Positions 37,601-49,923 of a stretch of 64,000 bases of DNA are shown here, in pieces (within the stretch, counting starts at the first letter, position 1; every line of letters starts with the position of its first letter). Under the pieces are notes generated by a model. The model made no database searches. It was not told the DNA's origin and saw only the letters and a list, made by a program, of their open reading frames with translations. Origin of the DNA: Allacma fusca (Eukaryota > Arthropoda > Collembola > Symphypleona > Sminthuridae). The stretch is from NCBI GenBank assembly GCA_947179485.1, contig OX359245.1, forward strand, positions 48,223,067 through 48,287,066, read 5' to 3'. Made by a program: the position numbers and the translations under genes.

Positions 37601-39466
37601 ATTTCATACTGGGGAACGCTACACTGAAAAATGCTGACAGTGGAATAAAAGTCAAACAAAACATTTGTTACGATTTTAGTGTCAAACAATTAGGAAATTC
37701 CCTGAGAATATGACGCAAACAGTGCCTGGAACTAATTTTTTAAATTATTCAAAAAATTGCAAATGACCTACCTCGAAATTTTAAAAAGTACGAAGCGTAT
37801 TTTTTTCCGACCCCAATCCTTGCAACTTAGCATGATATTAGACTCAAATGAATGCTCATACTACAATGGTACAATGGCTAAAATTGTACGGCCTCAAAAT
37901 ATTTTTAGACACCAGAAATCCTCCAAGAAAAGTTTTCAAGATCAAAAACTCCCATTCTCCTCAGCATTCCTCCTGTCAATAAATTTCCCCAACCCTATTC
38001 GGTGTGTTCGCTGGTCATTGCCAAATTCTCAATGTATGTAAATGACACTGGTGCTATAACTCCCTAGATATGCCAGAGAATGTCCTACAAATAAATGTCA
38101 GAACAATTTCAGTACCAAAATATAAACATGAATTACAAGCTACCATGTGTTGGACATAAATAAATGTTGTGGCGTTGAGGCCTAATTGTTTAATTTGTGT
38201 TCTTATGTTCGTGTTATTTTTCGGATTAAATGCTTTGAAGTTATTTTCGGAAAAAAATTAAATCCCTGGCGGGAGATTTTAAAACTAAGTTATTACCATT
38301 TTTACTGCTGCAAACACTGTGGTGCCTGTCTTGTAAAATATTATAAATTGCGTTTAAGATAAATTTGTAATTCGTTTTGTATTGAATGGAACTTTGTATT
38401 TTATCATTTTTAGTAAATCCAACATGATACAATATAGGTAATGTAATCTGAAGAACTTATTTAAACCGAAGTGGTACCTCCAAATCCAAATGTTTAAAAG
38501 TACTTAAATCTGGCCTAACAATATCCCCGTGAACAATTACTCAGTGATGTAAATGGACTTCAAAATACGGAATTTTTAAAATAATGATTTTTAAATGTAC
38601 CGAAAGTTTGAGTAATATTGAAGCATAAATTGCAATATAAATTTGATGTGGAGTGAAATTTAACCTATACTCTCGTTGTCTCCTCAATCTATGCCATAAC
38701 GGAGGTGACTCTGACTCTTTCTAAAACTTTTTGATTTAAAAAAAAATTGATTTATACCTTCAATCCTTACTCCCGTAGTCAGCTCCTCCATCTGTGTCAC
38801 AACGGGGACGACGAATAAAATTAATATACCAAAATTTTAGAATTTTAAATTTACTTCCGCATTGTAGATTCCAGCCTTTCTAAACCTTTTACATCAGCTA
38901 AACAATAAATCTCAAATGTACCAAAGGAGCTCAACGTTTGTGGAAATAGTTACTACTATTGTAGCAGTTGCGGGGACGTAATGATATCATTAAAAAGTAT
39001 CTGAATGGTGATGTGTTTTTAATTCGGCTAAGACACATTTGAACCGGCGTCGAAACATTGAGTTTAAAATACTATACTTGCAGATTTTTAAATTGGACTT
39101 AAAATAATATTTACACTCAAACTTTGACATCAGAATTGATCAATATTAATAAAAATTGTGTGGCTTAATTTCATAGCTCTTTTTAATAAAGTTCGAAAAT
39201 TATGAAAACCAGTAACCATGACGGTTTTAAATACTATCTTCAAATGTAATTCAAAGGAGGGATGTGACTTACAATTTGCTTTTAAAACATGTCTTTCTTT
39301 TGGGGGTGGTATAGAAAATAGTTTCAAGTGACGCTTGGGGTTGAAAACTCAAACTCTAGTAGATCAAAAGGTTATGCTAATTTTGTAAAAGTTGCTTGGA
39401 ATTTCAATCTAATAATTTTTTTTATTCGTACAAATCAAGGAAAGAAAATAAAGTGTCAACAATCTC
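34693..39466. repeat. Background long repeat, modules Z (end), P, Q, M, T
   Basis: 34693-34995 continues module Z past the gypsy insertion, matching 17045-17350. 35200-35340 and 36430-37800 match 22840-24480. 35500-35650 is module P; 35710-35830 and 37625-37790 are Q; 37475-37570 and 38155-38215 are M. 38260-38345 matches 42980-43065. 38640-39450 matches 48720-50430 apart from the hAT insertion there. 35345-36430 has no other clear copy in the window. No frame is conserved between copies; the 101-codon frame at 34770-35075 is not open in its paralogue. Confidence 0.65.
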
Positions 39467-39474
39467 GCTCCAGC

Positions 39475-40425
39475 CAGGGTTGCAAAATGGAAAATGCTAT
39501 GACATTTGCATTTTGGGCATTTTCACTTTATGGCATTTTTGCAACTTTGGGCATTTTGGGTATAATCAGCTTAGGGCAGGCATTTTGGGCATTTTCACCT
39601 CTACTTTTTCTATTTGAGCTCTAAATATCTACTAATTTTACATAACAAATCACAAAACAGTATGTTTAAATAGATAATTTAATGAAAAACAAATTATTAT
39701 TTTTTATTTTATATTATTGCAACATCTCGTTCGCTTGCTTCATGACGTATAATTACTTACAGGATTTCGCGAGGAAGCATTATTGTAAAGATGCAACACA
39801 AAAATACATAAAACTTACAAAAATCTCATAGCTTAAGCACTGGTCATCAGCAAAAAAAAATGTTTTGAATTTGCAAAAGTTTTGAAGTATTTTATAACCT
39901 CAAGTTATGTAATATAGTTATAAAACTTAAAAATTCATTACTAGTTAAACTTAAGTTTGTGTATAAATTTTTGTGTTGTAATTGTTACAATTATTACAAT
40001 TTGAAACTTTCACAGGCACTAGTCAAATCATTCTTTTAAAACCCCGTAAAGACATCTATAATGGAGTTGAGTGTTTGCAACTTTTGCAAGTGAATATTGC
40101 AAAAATTTTAAGGATTTTTTAAATCGTTTCTTAATCTATTTTGTAAATCGTTGATCATAAATAATCAATTAGGACAATTGGATTTTGTTTTAGAAAATCT
40201 ACTTTAAAACTTTCTTCAGACTGGATGGGCTTGAATATGTCATAAAAAACCCCATGTTTCCGCTAGAGGATCAATAATGGTCATAATGTTTATGTTTTTG
40301 CCAAAATGCCAAATATACCTGCCCAAAATGCCCAAAATGCCGGGCATTTTCAAAGTAAGGTATTTTCAGGGCATTTTCAGGTGGGCAGGCAAAAAACGCA
40401 GGGCATTTTCATTTTTGCAACCCTG
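39475..40425. mobile_element. hAT-type element with GGGCATTTT arrays, no TSD
   Basis: TIRs start CAGGGTTGCAAAATG and end CATTTTTGCAACCCTG. Arrays of TTTTGGGCATTTT occupy about 39490-39600 and 40300-40415. The 8 bases on each side differ (GCTCCAGC and CTTATAGC). The two flanks belong to different places in the same background module: left flank 39420-39474 resembles 50395-50450, right flank resumes at the beginning of module T. This points to recombination between two copies of the element. No transposase. Frames at 39328-39624 merely translate the array. Confidence 0.8.
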
Positions 40426-43400
40426 CTTATAGCTCATTTTATTAAATTTTGAAAATTATGACGACCAGTAATTATTAAATATTACTGTAATAATTACTAG
40501 ATTAATGTTTAATTCAAAGGAGGTGTGTCACGTAGCTTTTAAAATGTGTATATACTTCTTTTGCTGAGGGTATAATTAGAAAAAAGCGTAAAGTGACACC
40601 CAATGCTGAAAACTCCAACTCAGTAAAGAATCAATAGGTTATGCAATTTTTTAAAAATGGCTTGGAATTTCATAGTACTACATTCTGTATTCTAAAGGTC
40701 TTCATCGGATCGGATTATCCAAAACAACTGAATTATGATTATATAATATCGGGATGAACCGAAGGGTCTGTTGTAGCATAGCGGAGTTACAATAGTTCAG
40801 GCTCCTCTTATTTATCATGGGATATCTAGGAATTCTTCAATTGAAATCCTCAGACATATTTGAAGGATTTAATTTGTTTCCTAAAAATACAAACAAAATA
40901 TTTATAATTACTTCCAAAAACGTCTGCTTAAAAGGGAACTGAGGCAATTATTATTAATAACTTATATGGAAGGAAATTGTATTTCATATGTGTCTAGCCT
41001 ACGTTTGTTTGACCCATCAAGCATTGGATACATCATTTACTACCAATTGTTTTTTAAGCTTCAAGATTATTGTACTGTATCACACCGAAAAACAATCTGC
41101 ATTTAATGCGTTTGCAGACTTTAAAAATCATTTAAATCGGCGTGAAAGTCAAAAATTTTAAAGGAAGATGCAATTCAATTATTTTGTTTTCCAAATTTTA
41201 TTCATGGATTTGTACCTGTCCTTTTAATTAAATTTTAAAATATTATCCAATAGCAAAATTTGAAATATAAAACCAATATTTGTGAACTAAATTTCTGAAA
41301 CTATTGGATTGGGTTAACTTATTTAATCACCTGGATTTTAACAAATACGGATTATTACACTTTCGGCAATAATCCATGTCACAAATTTAGAGCGGATATT
41401 CTGTCAAATAAAAAAACGTAATCTGAGAAATATATATATGATAATCCAGTCAAGAGAGATTTAAGTTGAGGTCACGTAATTTAAAAATAGATACATTTGA
41501 GTCCAAAAAAAATCCCATCACGAATATAAATTTTAATGTTTTTCAGCATATAGCTCATTGATTCCTGACTTATAATAATTAATTGCAGCTAATGTTCTTT
41601 AATTAATTATGTTATGGGTTTATGGTGCCATGGACTTTTGCAAAATTAACGCTAATTCATAGACCCTACAAAATAATTAACCTCCATGTTCAGCAATGAG
41701 TGATGAAAATACCCACAAATATTTAAAGTCACATGAAAGCTCTAAATTAAAATTAAAATCTTCCTCATATATTTGAACTATGCAGACGTCACTTTTCTGC
41801 ATTTTAAACTTTGGAAATAAAATCCCGAACAACTAACTTTAAATTTTCCATAATTATGATGAAGCATTTGGAAATTTTGAAAAAAAAACGTGATGCACGT
41901 AACGCTGGTTAATTTTAGGGAGTAACTTATAAACAAATTGATTCTAACATTTCGTAAATATTTGTCTATATTTTCATAAACGTTTTCAAATGATTTATAT
42001 TACTGTATATTGCAAAGGAAAATGCTTTCAAAAACATTTGGCTTGGATTTAGACGGAACTATCTTATGTTAATTTACGCTTAAAATTGAGCTAATTTGAC
42101 TTCCTTCCCCTCCGTAGATGATTTCGAAGCCACCACCATAAGTACTTAAATACGTGTATTAAATCTGGAAAATATCGTTGTGCACCACATATTTGTAAAT
42201 ACAAAATTTGTGTCAAAATTACTTTACCCACACAAACAGCATGATTACAAACAGTCCTATAAAATATTTAAAGCGGCGTGAATGTTATACATTTAAAAAA
42301 AATACGTAATTCTTTAATTTATTTCCCCAGATTTTGTATTCGTTTCCTCGTTTAAATTGACTATACAGCAGAAACATTCGTTATTTTTCTACATCGTGAG
42401 TGAAATATTTTAAGTCTAACTGGCAATCCTTTGAGCCCAATATCATCATCCTAAAATCAGAATTGCGGTATCTGGAATTGATATTGTGAGACAAGGTTTA
42501 TAAACATATTTAAAAAATTATTACTTCTTTTTATGTTTCTGTCTTGTCTCTCATTGGTCGTTCCCGAGACCGCAATTTTTGACTCAAATTATTTATTCTC
42601 CACGTCATTGTTTATTGGAATAGTCCAGGTCTTCTGAATATATTTCACAAATTTAATAATTACATGGAAGCGAGTTTAAATTTAGTCATGTGGTAAACAA
42701 CTAGAGCAGATATGTTATTAAAATAATAATGCAATAATTGGGACACTGTTTTTTGTTCAAGTAATATTTGCTGGAAGTCGTTCATTTTGAATTTCTTGAA
42801 GAAAACAATTAAACTTCACATTCTGAAATTTGTCATTTTTGTAGTTGTATACGCCTGTGTATGTTAGACAGAAGCAAATGCTGTGGCGTTGAAGCTTAAT
42901 TGCTTAACTAATATTCCAGTTTTACTTAACAATTTTTTTCTGATTAAATACCTACTTGAAGTTACTTACAGAAAATATTAAATCCCTGGCGGAAGATTTT
43001 AAAACTGATTTCCCGCCATTATTACTGCTGCAAATAATGCAGCACCTGTCTTATAAAATAAATTAAATTTCCTTCAAGTAAAACTTTTATTTCGTTCTTC
43101 CTTATATGAAACTTTCTATTTGAACTTTTTTAGAAAACCAATCAAGCAAGCGCCTGAAAAATCTGGTACATGCATCCAATAGGTTGTTACGGAAGAATAC
43201 GTGTAGTGGCGTCAAAACGCATACTGTTTTAACGTTTTGCGACAAGTTGAAGTCTCCCTTCTATACAATTCTGGTGTAAAACTTGGAATTTGCAAGTATA
43301 GACAATTTATTTAGCAGATAAAATCAAAAAACATCTGCAAAGCAAAAATTTCCAAAATGATTTTGGAAATTTGGCTAAATTTTGGCTAAATTGGTGTGGA

Positions 43401-43453
43401 AAGGCAATTTGTAAGAGTTAGTTCAAATCCTACTGAATAATTGATCACTATCA
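40426..43453. repeat. Background long repeat, modules T, C, Z, M
   Basis: 40430-40690 is module T and downstream, matching 28529-28760. 40985-41500 (C) matches 2925-3370. 41545-41730 is Z. 41820-42190 matches 20600-20880 and 53820-53950. 42240-42400 matches 35200-35340, 22840-22980 and 59940-60070. 42865-43065 (M and downstream) matches 38155-38345. A sequence like the TCGGATCGGAT-type terminal word of another hAT-type family occurs singly at about 40705. No gene seen. Confidence 0.65.
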
Positions 43454-43461
43454 CTACACGC

Positions 43462-44298
43462 TATAGCTCCTTATCGAGTTCGAGTATACCGGCGAGTATC
43501 GAGTACGAGTTCGAGTCGAGTACGGTCAAATTTTTGTGAATACTCGATACTTGAAATGGGTTTCGAGTACGGGTAACGATTTTTCACATACTTACGAGTA
43601 CGAGTATCAAACGAGTACGAGTCCAATAAAAATACTCATAAGGGTTATCGAGTTCGAGTTCGAGTACCACATGCTCAATATACGAGTACGCGTACACGTG
43701 CACACAAGTGTTGCAAACTTTTGAATTTCCAGTAAAGAGACGAAGGCGCTAATATGAAATTGTCACAAAAAATCGTTGTATCCACCAGTCACGAGGTCAC
43801 GACTCTTTTAGGTTTCAAAGTATAATCTCTCTCCATTTAGTACATTACTATTGAAGTTAAAACAATTAGTTAATTCTAATGGCTGAACATATTAACACAA
43901 ACTCTTCGACAGGCGTAGTTGAATTGATTGAAAATTTACAGACACTTTACCAACTGCATGTTCAATTTAAAATTTTGGGGGAACTATTTGTGAGAAATTA
44001 AATGAATCTAAAAAAAATCACTGTTCAATTGTGGTCTTGTTATTATTAAATACTCGAGTATGAAGACTCGAGTCACGGCACGAGTACGGGATTTCGGTAT
44101 TTACAGTTCCGTACTCGCGAGTATGAAACAAGTTCGGGTTCTGAACTGGAACTCGGTCGCTTATTTCAAGTATTTTCCTGAGTACTCGTATATGTGGCGA
44201 GTACGAGTACCTTGGATTGGAGTCCATACTCGATGCTTCGATTTCGAGTACGAGTTCGAGTACGGTTCCGCAAGGTAATCACTCAATAAGGAGCTATA
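43462..44298. mobile_element. hAT-type element with CGAGTACGAGT arrays
   Basis: A perfect 8-bp TSD CTACACGC flanks it (43454-43461, 44299-44306). TIRs start TATAGCTCCTTATCGAG and end CTCAATAAGGAGCTATA. Arrays of CGAGTACGAGTTCGAG words lie at about 43476-43700 and 44050-44275, mainly on the plus strand at both ends. No transposase; predicted frames of Glu/Tyr or Ser/Arg runs are array translations. Confidence 0.93.
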
Positions 44299-44306
44299 CT
44301 ACACGC

Positions 44307-45869
44307 TACAATATAACGCCATGTTTCTTAGTGGAATTTTTGCAGTTAATTTTCTTGAAATAAAAATATAACAATTACAACAATATTGCTGAAATAATTT
44401 GTACAGCACCAAAAGAGATTTTTTAAAAGTCGGTAGACTAATCATTAAAACTGCAATACCAAACCATGTTCAGGCACTTTATACCACTATCCGACTGGGA
44501 AGCTAACATATTACAAATATTCCGTTCATTGTCAATTCTTAGATCGACAACGTTTTTGATGGCGGCATCAAGTCACATTTTAAAGACATTTTCCTATAAT
44601 AATCCTATAGCATATGCGAATACTGCTAATACAGATAGTCGTACTAGGAGGTGAGACGGAAGCTGCCATAAGTTCATTTTTTTTTTAAATTTGTATTAGT
44701 TCTTAATAAATACTCCAAACAGAGGGTCACGCATGAGTAACACCCAAAAGGTCAGATGTCATTCGGATGTGCGTTATGTCGCTAATTTTCATAATAATGT
44801 ACGATTATACAAATGATTAAAATGCCCCTACTGAATCTGATTAAATGGCCTCTTACTTTAAGTGGAAAATAAACGGTGTGGCGTTGAAACTAAATGTTTT
44901 AGCTAATTTTTCTGTTAAAGTTTTATAATTATTATAGGGAATTTTCTGCAAAGCAATTTCAGTTTATCCATTCTCAGAAGGGCAAAAAGTGATGTGGGAT
45001 AGAGTAACTAATATGTTAAATGTAAATTAAAATTTCAAAATGTTTATTTTAAATTCTGATATTTTCTTGCATCTTGCTCATTTATTCCTGACTTGTAATT
45101 ATTGGTTCATTCATTCAACCGTGAGTTTATTGAACCATGAACCGTGCAACGTTTTTACGAAATTAATGCATCACCATAGATCCTACAAAACAAATAACCT
45201 CACAGCTCATTGTCAGCAGTTAGTGATGAAGCCACGTAATGTTGTGGAGGTTCTACTCGTTGGGACTTATAGAGTGTACTGTAGTCTTTAAGATGAACAC
45301 CAATAAGGGTTACATGGTAAGTGATGCTTGGAAGCCGTTTATTCCAAGATCGTATTTAATTTCTTAACAACAATTAAATTTTTCAATTTTTTTAAACATT
45401 AAAATGAATTAATATTTCAATTTTTTGTAAAAGATCAGTGCCATGTAAAAGAAAATCAGCTTAACTCTTTGAAAAGCTATTTATGGATAGCCTAAAAAAC
45501 ACAGTTGTTTTACTTAAGCTTGCTATATATACTAAAGATTGGATTCCACTCAAACCAATTTAAATATGAAATTGTTTATACTTCTAAACATATATATTTA
45601 CTGCAAGAATGAAATAGGAGGTGAGATAATTAATAATATTAACTTATATGCAAGGTAATTCTATTTTCTGTGACCCTTACCATTTCCAGTATACTTTGCT
45701 GTATCGGACTGACCCATCAAGTCATGAATACATAATTTTGGAAAGTATCGAAATTATTGCATCAATCGAATATAAATAAATTATTCATTACGGAAGAGTC
45801 CAACTTTGAAAATCATTTAATTCGGTGTTAATGGCGCAAATTTTAACGAAAGGAGCATTTCAATTTTAA
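44307..45869. repeat. Background long repeat, modules M, Z, C
   Basis: 44530-44660 resembles 24430-24490 (a stretch around CCTATAG...AGTAGGTGAGACGGAAGC). 44865-44960 (M) matches 24680-24780. 45065-45270 (Z) matches 19010-19180 and 22565-22640. 45650-45865 is a diverged module C. No gene seen. Confidence 0.6.
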
Positions 45870-46960
45870 AATACTACCGTTATTGGTTATAACGGTTTTT
45901 AATCGAAATGATTTCGGTTAAACGATTAATACCGGTATTCAACGAATTTAATTAATTTTTATTACAATATAAGAACACAAGTAATATTCAAGAATTTCAA
46001 AGCCACGGTACTTCATTACATTTACCATTCAAAATCCGTTGGTTTGGGGGAACAAAACGGCCTTAAGTACCTCGTTCCTCATATTGCTTCGGCTTGCAGA
46101 AAGTACAAATTCTAAGGCTGAAAACAGGCGTTCAACACTGACTTGAGTCTCAGGTAGGCTAATAAATACTATAATTTTTTCATATATGGATATTGAAACA
46201 ATATTAAAAACATCCGAAGAAAAACCCTGACAAACATGTATACTTTGTAATGAGAATAATTCGTGTTGAATAACTGGCTGTATATTTATTAAATTATGCG
46301 CTTACCCGAACTTTCGAATCATATCATTCAACTAAACACCGTGATGATTGACCGTCAGTTCTGAACTTAAAATGTTGAGAAACTACCTGCTGTTTGTCTG
46401 CCCATTTTAAACGATTTCAAATACTTTGGACCATAAATTTTTATTTAAGTGGAACTCGCAAATAGCAGAGTCGGGAATATTCTCAAATGGAAAAATAATT
46501 TTTTTTGTACTTCTGTTGTAGTAACAGTAATCGTGAATAAATGATTCTGCCTTTCTTCCCATATTTATTACTACAATAAAGAACTAAATACGCAAAAAAC
46601 TGTAGAAGTGTATGGCGTGGCTTGGAAAAGGAGATAATTTTTGAATTTTCTATTTCACGGATTAATGTAAATGCACGATCTTGGAGAACGTGTAAGTATG
46701 AAGTAACAACAGTAATGTGCATAATAATAAGTGCAAGCATTTTTGTGAATCAAATCTCTATGGCTGTATAATGTAATGTCATAGAAATGAAATCGGAATT
46801 CATCGGAATATCATTAAATTCTAATACCAATACTGATACTTACTTTCCAATTCCGATTAGAATTCCAATACCAAATTTTACATTATTTTCAATTCCGATT
46901 CTAATACTTTAAATTCTTTTTCGATTCCGATTCGAATTCCGATTCGAATTTTCAACCCTG
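45870..46960 (-). mobile_element. Degraded hAT element(s)
   Basis: The left side (45872-45965) has inverted words such as ACCGTTATTGGTTATAACGG and ACCGGTATT. The right side (46790-46960) has an array of ATTCCGATTCGAATTCCG and ends TTTTCAACCCTG, which read inwards is CAGGGTTGAAAA, close to the terminus at 39475. A hAT dimerisation-domain remnant is encoded on the minus strand between them. The two arrays differ and no TSD was found, so this may be two fused fragments rather than one element. Confidence 0.6.
46029..46740 (-). pseudogene. hAT transposase C-terminal remnant
   Basis: Read on the minus strand, about 46165 to the stop at 46031-46029 encodes LPETQVSVERLFSALEFV followed by a stretch with SNMRNEVLKAVLF. 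This is the hAT C-terminal dimerisation domain: the V-E-R-L-F-S motif keeps the acidic residue. Upstream codons (towards 46740) include an 85-codon frame, 46740-46483, without a recognisable catalytic motif, and frames change between. It is a different hAT lineage from the intact gene at 10843-14431, whose equivalent motif reads I-E-C-L-F-C. Confidence 0.75.
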
Positions 46961-48180
46961 CAAAAATGTAAGGAATGAATAGGGATAATTGTTTAACTCA
47001 GTGTTTTTCGTAGCTGAAAGACCACTGATACATTTTATAAACATACGTAAGGCATACATACATCTCTGACAACCATGAGCATTTCGAAAACTCTTGTCTT
47101 AGGCAGGAATTGCCACAAAATCACGTTCGTCAATCTCAGTATGTTTTGCAAATAATTCGTTCACAGGATCCTAGTTACTGTCGCCACTGGTCCTAACAAT
47201 ACTACAAGCGATGACAGTGTCAACTGTAAACTTACTGGTAACATTACAGGAACTGTTGAAATAAAGGAAGCCAGCATGTGTCATGTATTTTAGAATTCTT
47301 CCAGTAAGCACAATAATCATACCAAACTTGTGATCCTGGAAAACCTCAAAAAATTAGTTAAGAATGGCGCCAAAATATATTTTAGACAAACTGTTGGGCA
47401 AGGTAAATTTGGTGTGTCTAACTCTTAGTATGTTTTGCAAATAATTCGCTGTCATCCCAATTGGTGTAGTCCCTGGCGAGGTAACTTGGTAAAAATTAAA
47501 ATACTGAACTTTCTCCCTGAAACCTGTGCTCTTTAAGCAGGATGTTTCTGAAATTCTAATTTGTAACCATTGATTCATTTGCCTACTTTACCGGTTTGTC
47601 TGAAAACTATTCCCTATGTCTACCACTACCCGAGCATTCAAGATAACCTTGAAAGCCGAACATACCATATATGCAGTCATTATTTTGCTATCAAAATTGT
47701 ATATGAATCCCACAAAACTGCTGCTCATAAAAGTGCGTTAGAAAGCATAAGTCGTTAAAAGTATTCGTCGGACTCACCGATGGAAGTTATTGGAAACCTG
47801 GCTGACTGGAATCAGATTGAATTTGCTCATATTACTGACGTTAAAAGTTTATTTTTTAGTAATAATAGGCTCTTTGCAAAAACAACAATGGCTATTTAGC
47901 GTTTGTCTGCGAAATGAAAGCCAAAATAATATGATCGCGATCTCAAGTTTCCCCACTGGTAATCATTTGTTGGTCTTTTTTATTATTTCTCATTTTCTTC
48001 CTTCAAAATTTATTTTTTCGCACGAACACCCCGACCGATTTCAATCAATGGCTACATACAAATTTTTGACGCGAACGATGATAGTAAAAATTTTTAACGA
48101 AATCGATCAAGTTGTCGAACGGTTAAGACCATGATCCTTTGTTCTGGTCTAATATGGACCAAATGCATCTGGTCCAGACT
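46961..48180. other. Apparently single-copy stretch, no assignable gene
   Basis: About 1.2 kb that I could not match to the background modules. A 22-base word starting AGTATGTTTTGC occurs exactly twice, at 47138-47159 and 47427-47448. Frames of 74 (minus, 47578-47354), 62 (plus, 47570-47758) and 114 codons (plus, 47790-48134) show no motif I recognise. Could be a fragment of an old element or unique host DNA. Confidence 0.4.
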
Positions 48181-48181
48181 A

Positions 48182-48319
48182 AGGTTCTCAACGGATCGGA
48201 TAAAACCGGAGGAGCCAGGTAGTGCCTGCGTACTTGCGATTACGCAATTTCTGCACCTGGGTAGTACCTATACCCGTACCCATTTACCCGAGTATTACCC
48301 GTACCCAGTCCGATCACTG
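48182..48319. mobile_element. Mosaic of two truncated hAT-type termini
   Basis: 48182-48205 begins TAAGGTTCTCAACGGATCGG, matching the start of the array element at 53984. 48240-48319 read on minus begins CAGTGATCGGACTGGGTAC and aligns with the first 75 or so bases of the element at 48938. Both are truncated and butted together within 140 bp. Confidence 0.6.
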
Positions 48320-48929
48320 GGCTGGATGGGGGACTTTCGCTACTTGGCACTTATATATGGTACAATTTAGCAACACCTTTTGCTAGCTAACTATTCTGTA
48401 TTTGTTGGACAGAAGCTAGTGCTATGGTGTTAAAACTTAATTGTTTAATTATTGTTCCTGTTTTACTTCATGCTATTATTGTGATGAATTCTATTTGAAA
48501 ATTGGAAAATTGACCAGGTTTTTGGAACTTGATCTGTCCATTAGTTCGGTGACTGCATGTTTCTTTAAACCGGCGTGGTACCGCCAAATATTTACAAGTA
48601 CTTGATTCATGGCTTGCTACACGCACATGGACAACTACTCAGCGATGTAAATGTGCTTCAAAATCCAGAATTTTTGAAAGAATAATTTTTAAATATAAAG
48701 AAATTTGGAATAAAATTGTAATATAAAATGAAGTATTAATTTTGGTTTAGACACTGACCTTTTACCCCAAAATTCCGTTGTCAGCTCCTCCATCTATCAA
48801 ACCGTGGGAGTGAAACTAACATCAAATTTATTCCCCAGAATTTTAGGACTTTGCAATTACATTTACGATGTAGGTTCCAGCCTTTCTAAAACATGCACGT
48901 TGTCTATGAACAGTAAAACTCAAATATCC
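48320..48929. repeat. Background long repeat, module M and downstream
   Basis: 48405-48480 is module M. 48720-48929 matches 38640-38925, including GTCAGCTCCTCCATCT and GTTCCAGCCTTTCTAAA-like landmarks. No gene. Confidence 0.65.
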
Positions 48930-48937
48930 CATCTAGG

Positions 48938-49915
48938 CAGTGCTCGGCACGGGTATTCGTAATACTCGGGTAAACGGGTACGGGTATGGGTACTACCCGG
49001 GTACCGATTTTGTGCACCCAATCAATTTCGGGTACTACTCGGGTACACTTTGGTTGGCTCAAAATTTCGGGTACGGATACGGGTATGGGTACGACTACAA
49101 GGATTTAAAAATTGGTATATACCCACCGGGTACGGGTATAATAGGGTCATGTGCTCGTACCCACGACCATTGTACCCGAGTATTTGGATGCGTTGAGAAT
49201 TGAGACATTTTGATGAATTTTATACCATCATGCCCGTACGTTGGAAACTTCTGTCCATATTTTTAGTGTTTCTGAGTACATATAACTTAGCGTTAATACT
49301 CTTTTAACCTTAAACCATACAGTAAATGTATTTTAGACTATGTAGCTAAAATATATGCTGTTAGGGAAACAGGTTTAGGAAGTATAAATAAGTAAACACA
49401 AACGAGGAATAATAACAAAATAGAAGTGGAGAATAGGATTCAGCAAAATTTTGTACGGTTTTTAATATTTTGATGAATCTGCAAGTATTCAAGTTAATTG
49501 TATCTCTAATCAAAAACGCTTGTAGTTTTTCTACTGTTTAATGAAAATTTACAGTATCAAATACCGCTCTAGCAAGTCAAAGTTACACAGTAAGCTGGCA
49601 TACATTATTATACATAACGTACTATGTACTACATTTAGAGAAATCCGGATATAAAGTACTCGAGTACGAGTACGGGTACGACACTGAGATACCCGCGTAT
49701 GGGTACAATTTACGAGTATTTTTCGAGTACGGGTACAATGCGGGTATAGGTGCATGGTTTTAGATTATATTGCGGGTACGGGTATGAAAAATTTGTACCC
49801 GGATACTCGGGTATGGGTACGGGTATCTATAGATACCAGATATTAGTACAATACCCGCACTTCGAGTACGGATACGGGTACGGGTAACGATTTTTCGTAC
49901 CCGTGCCGAGCACTG
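48938..49915. mobile_element. hAT-type element with GGGTACGGGTAC arrays
   Basis: Starts CAGTGCTCGGCACGGGTA and ends TACCCGTGCCGAGCACTG. Target duplication CATCTAGG/CATCTAGA (7 of 8 bases). Arrays of CGGGTACGGGTATGGGTAC occupy about 48950-49200 and 49660-49900, G-rich strand on plus at both ends. The background at 38915-38945 gives the unoccupied arrangement. No transposase; Gly-Tyr-rich frames are array translation. Confidence 0.92.
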
Positions 49916-49923
49916 CATCTAGA

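Noticed and set aside
43536-44278. Frames with repeated Glu-Tyr or Arg-Val runs
   Set aside because: They translate the CGAGTACGAGT array; no start context, no domain, and equivalent frames exist on both strands.
48940-49755. Gly-Tyr-rich frames resembling a structural protein
   Set aside because: They arise from GGGTAC words of the element at 48938-49915.
48940-49910. CRISPR-like or telomere-like array
   Set aside because: Words are short, irregular and without constant spacers, sit inside matched TIRs and a TSD, and the genome is eukaryotic.
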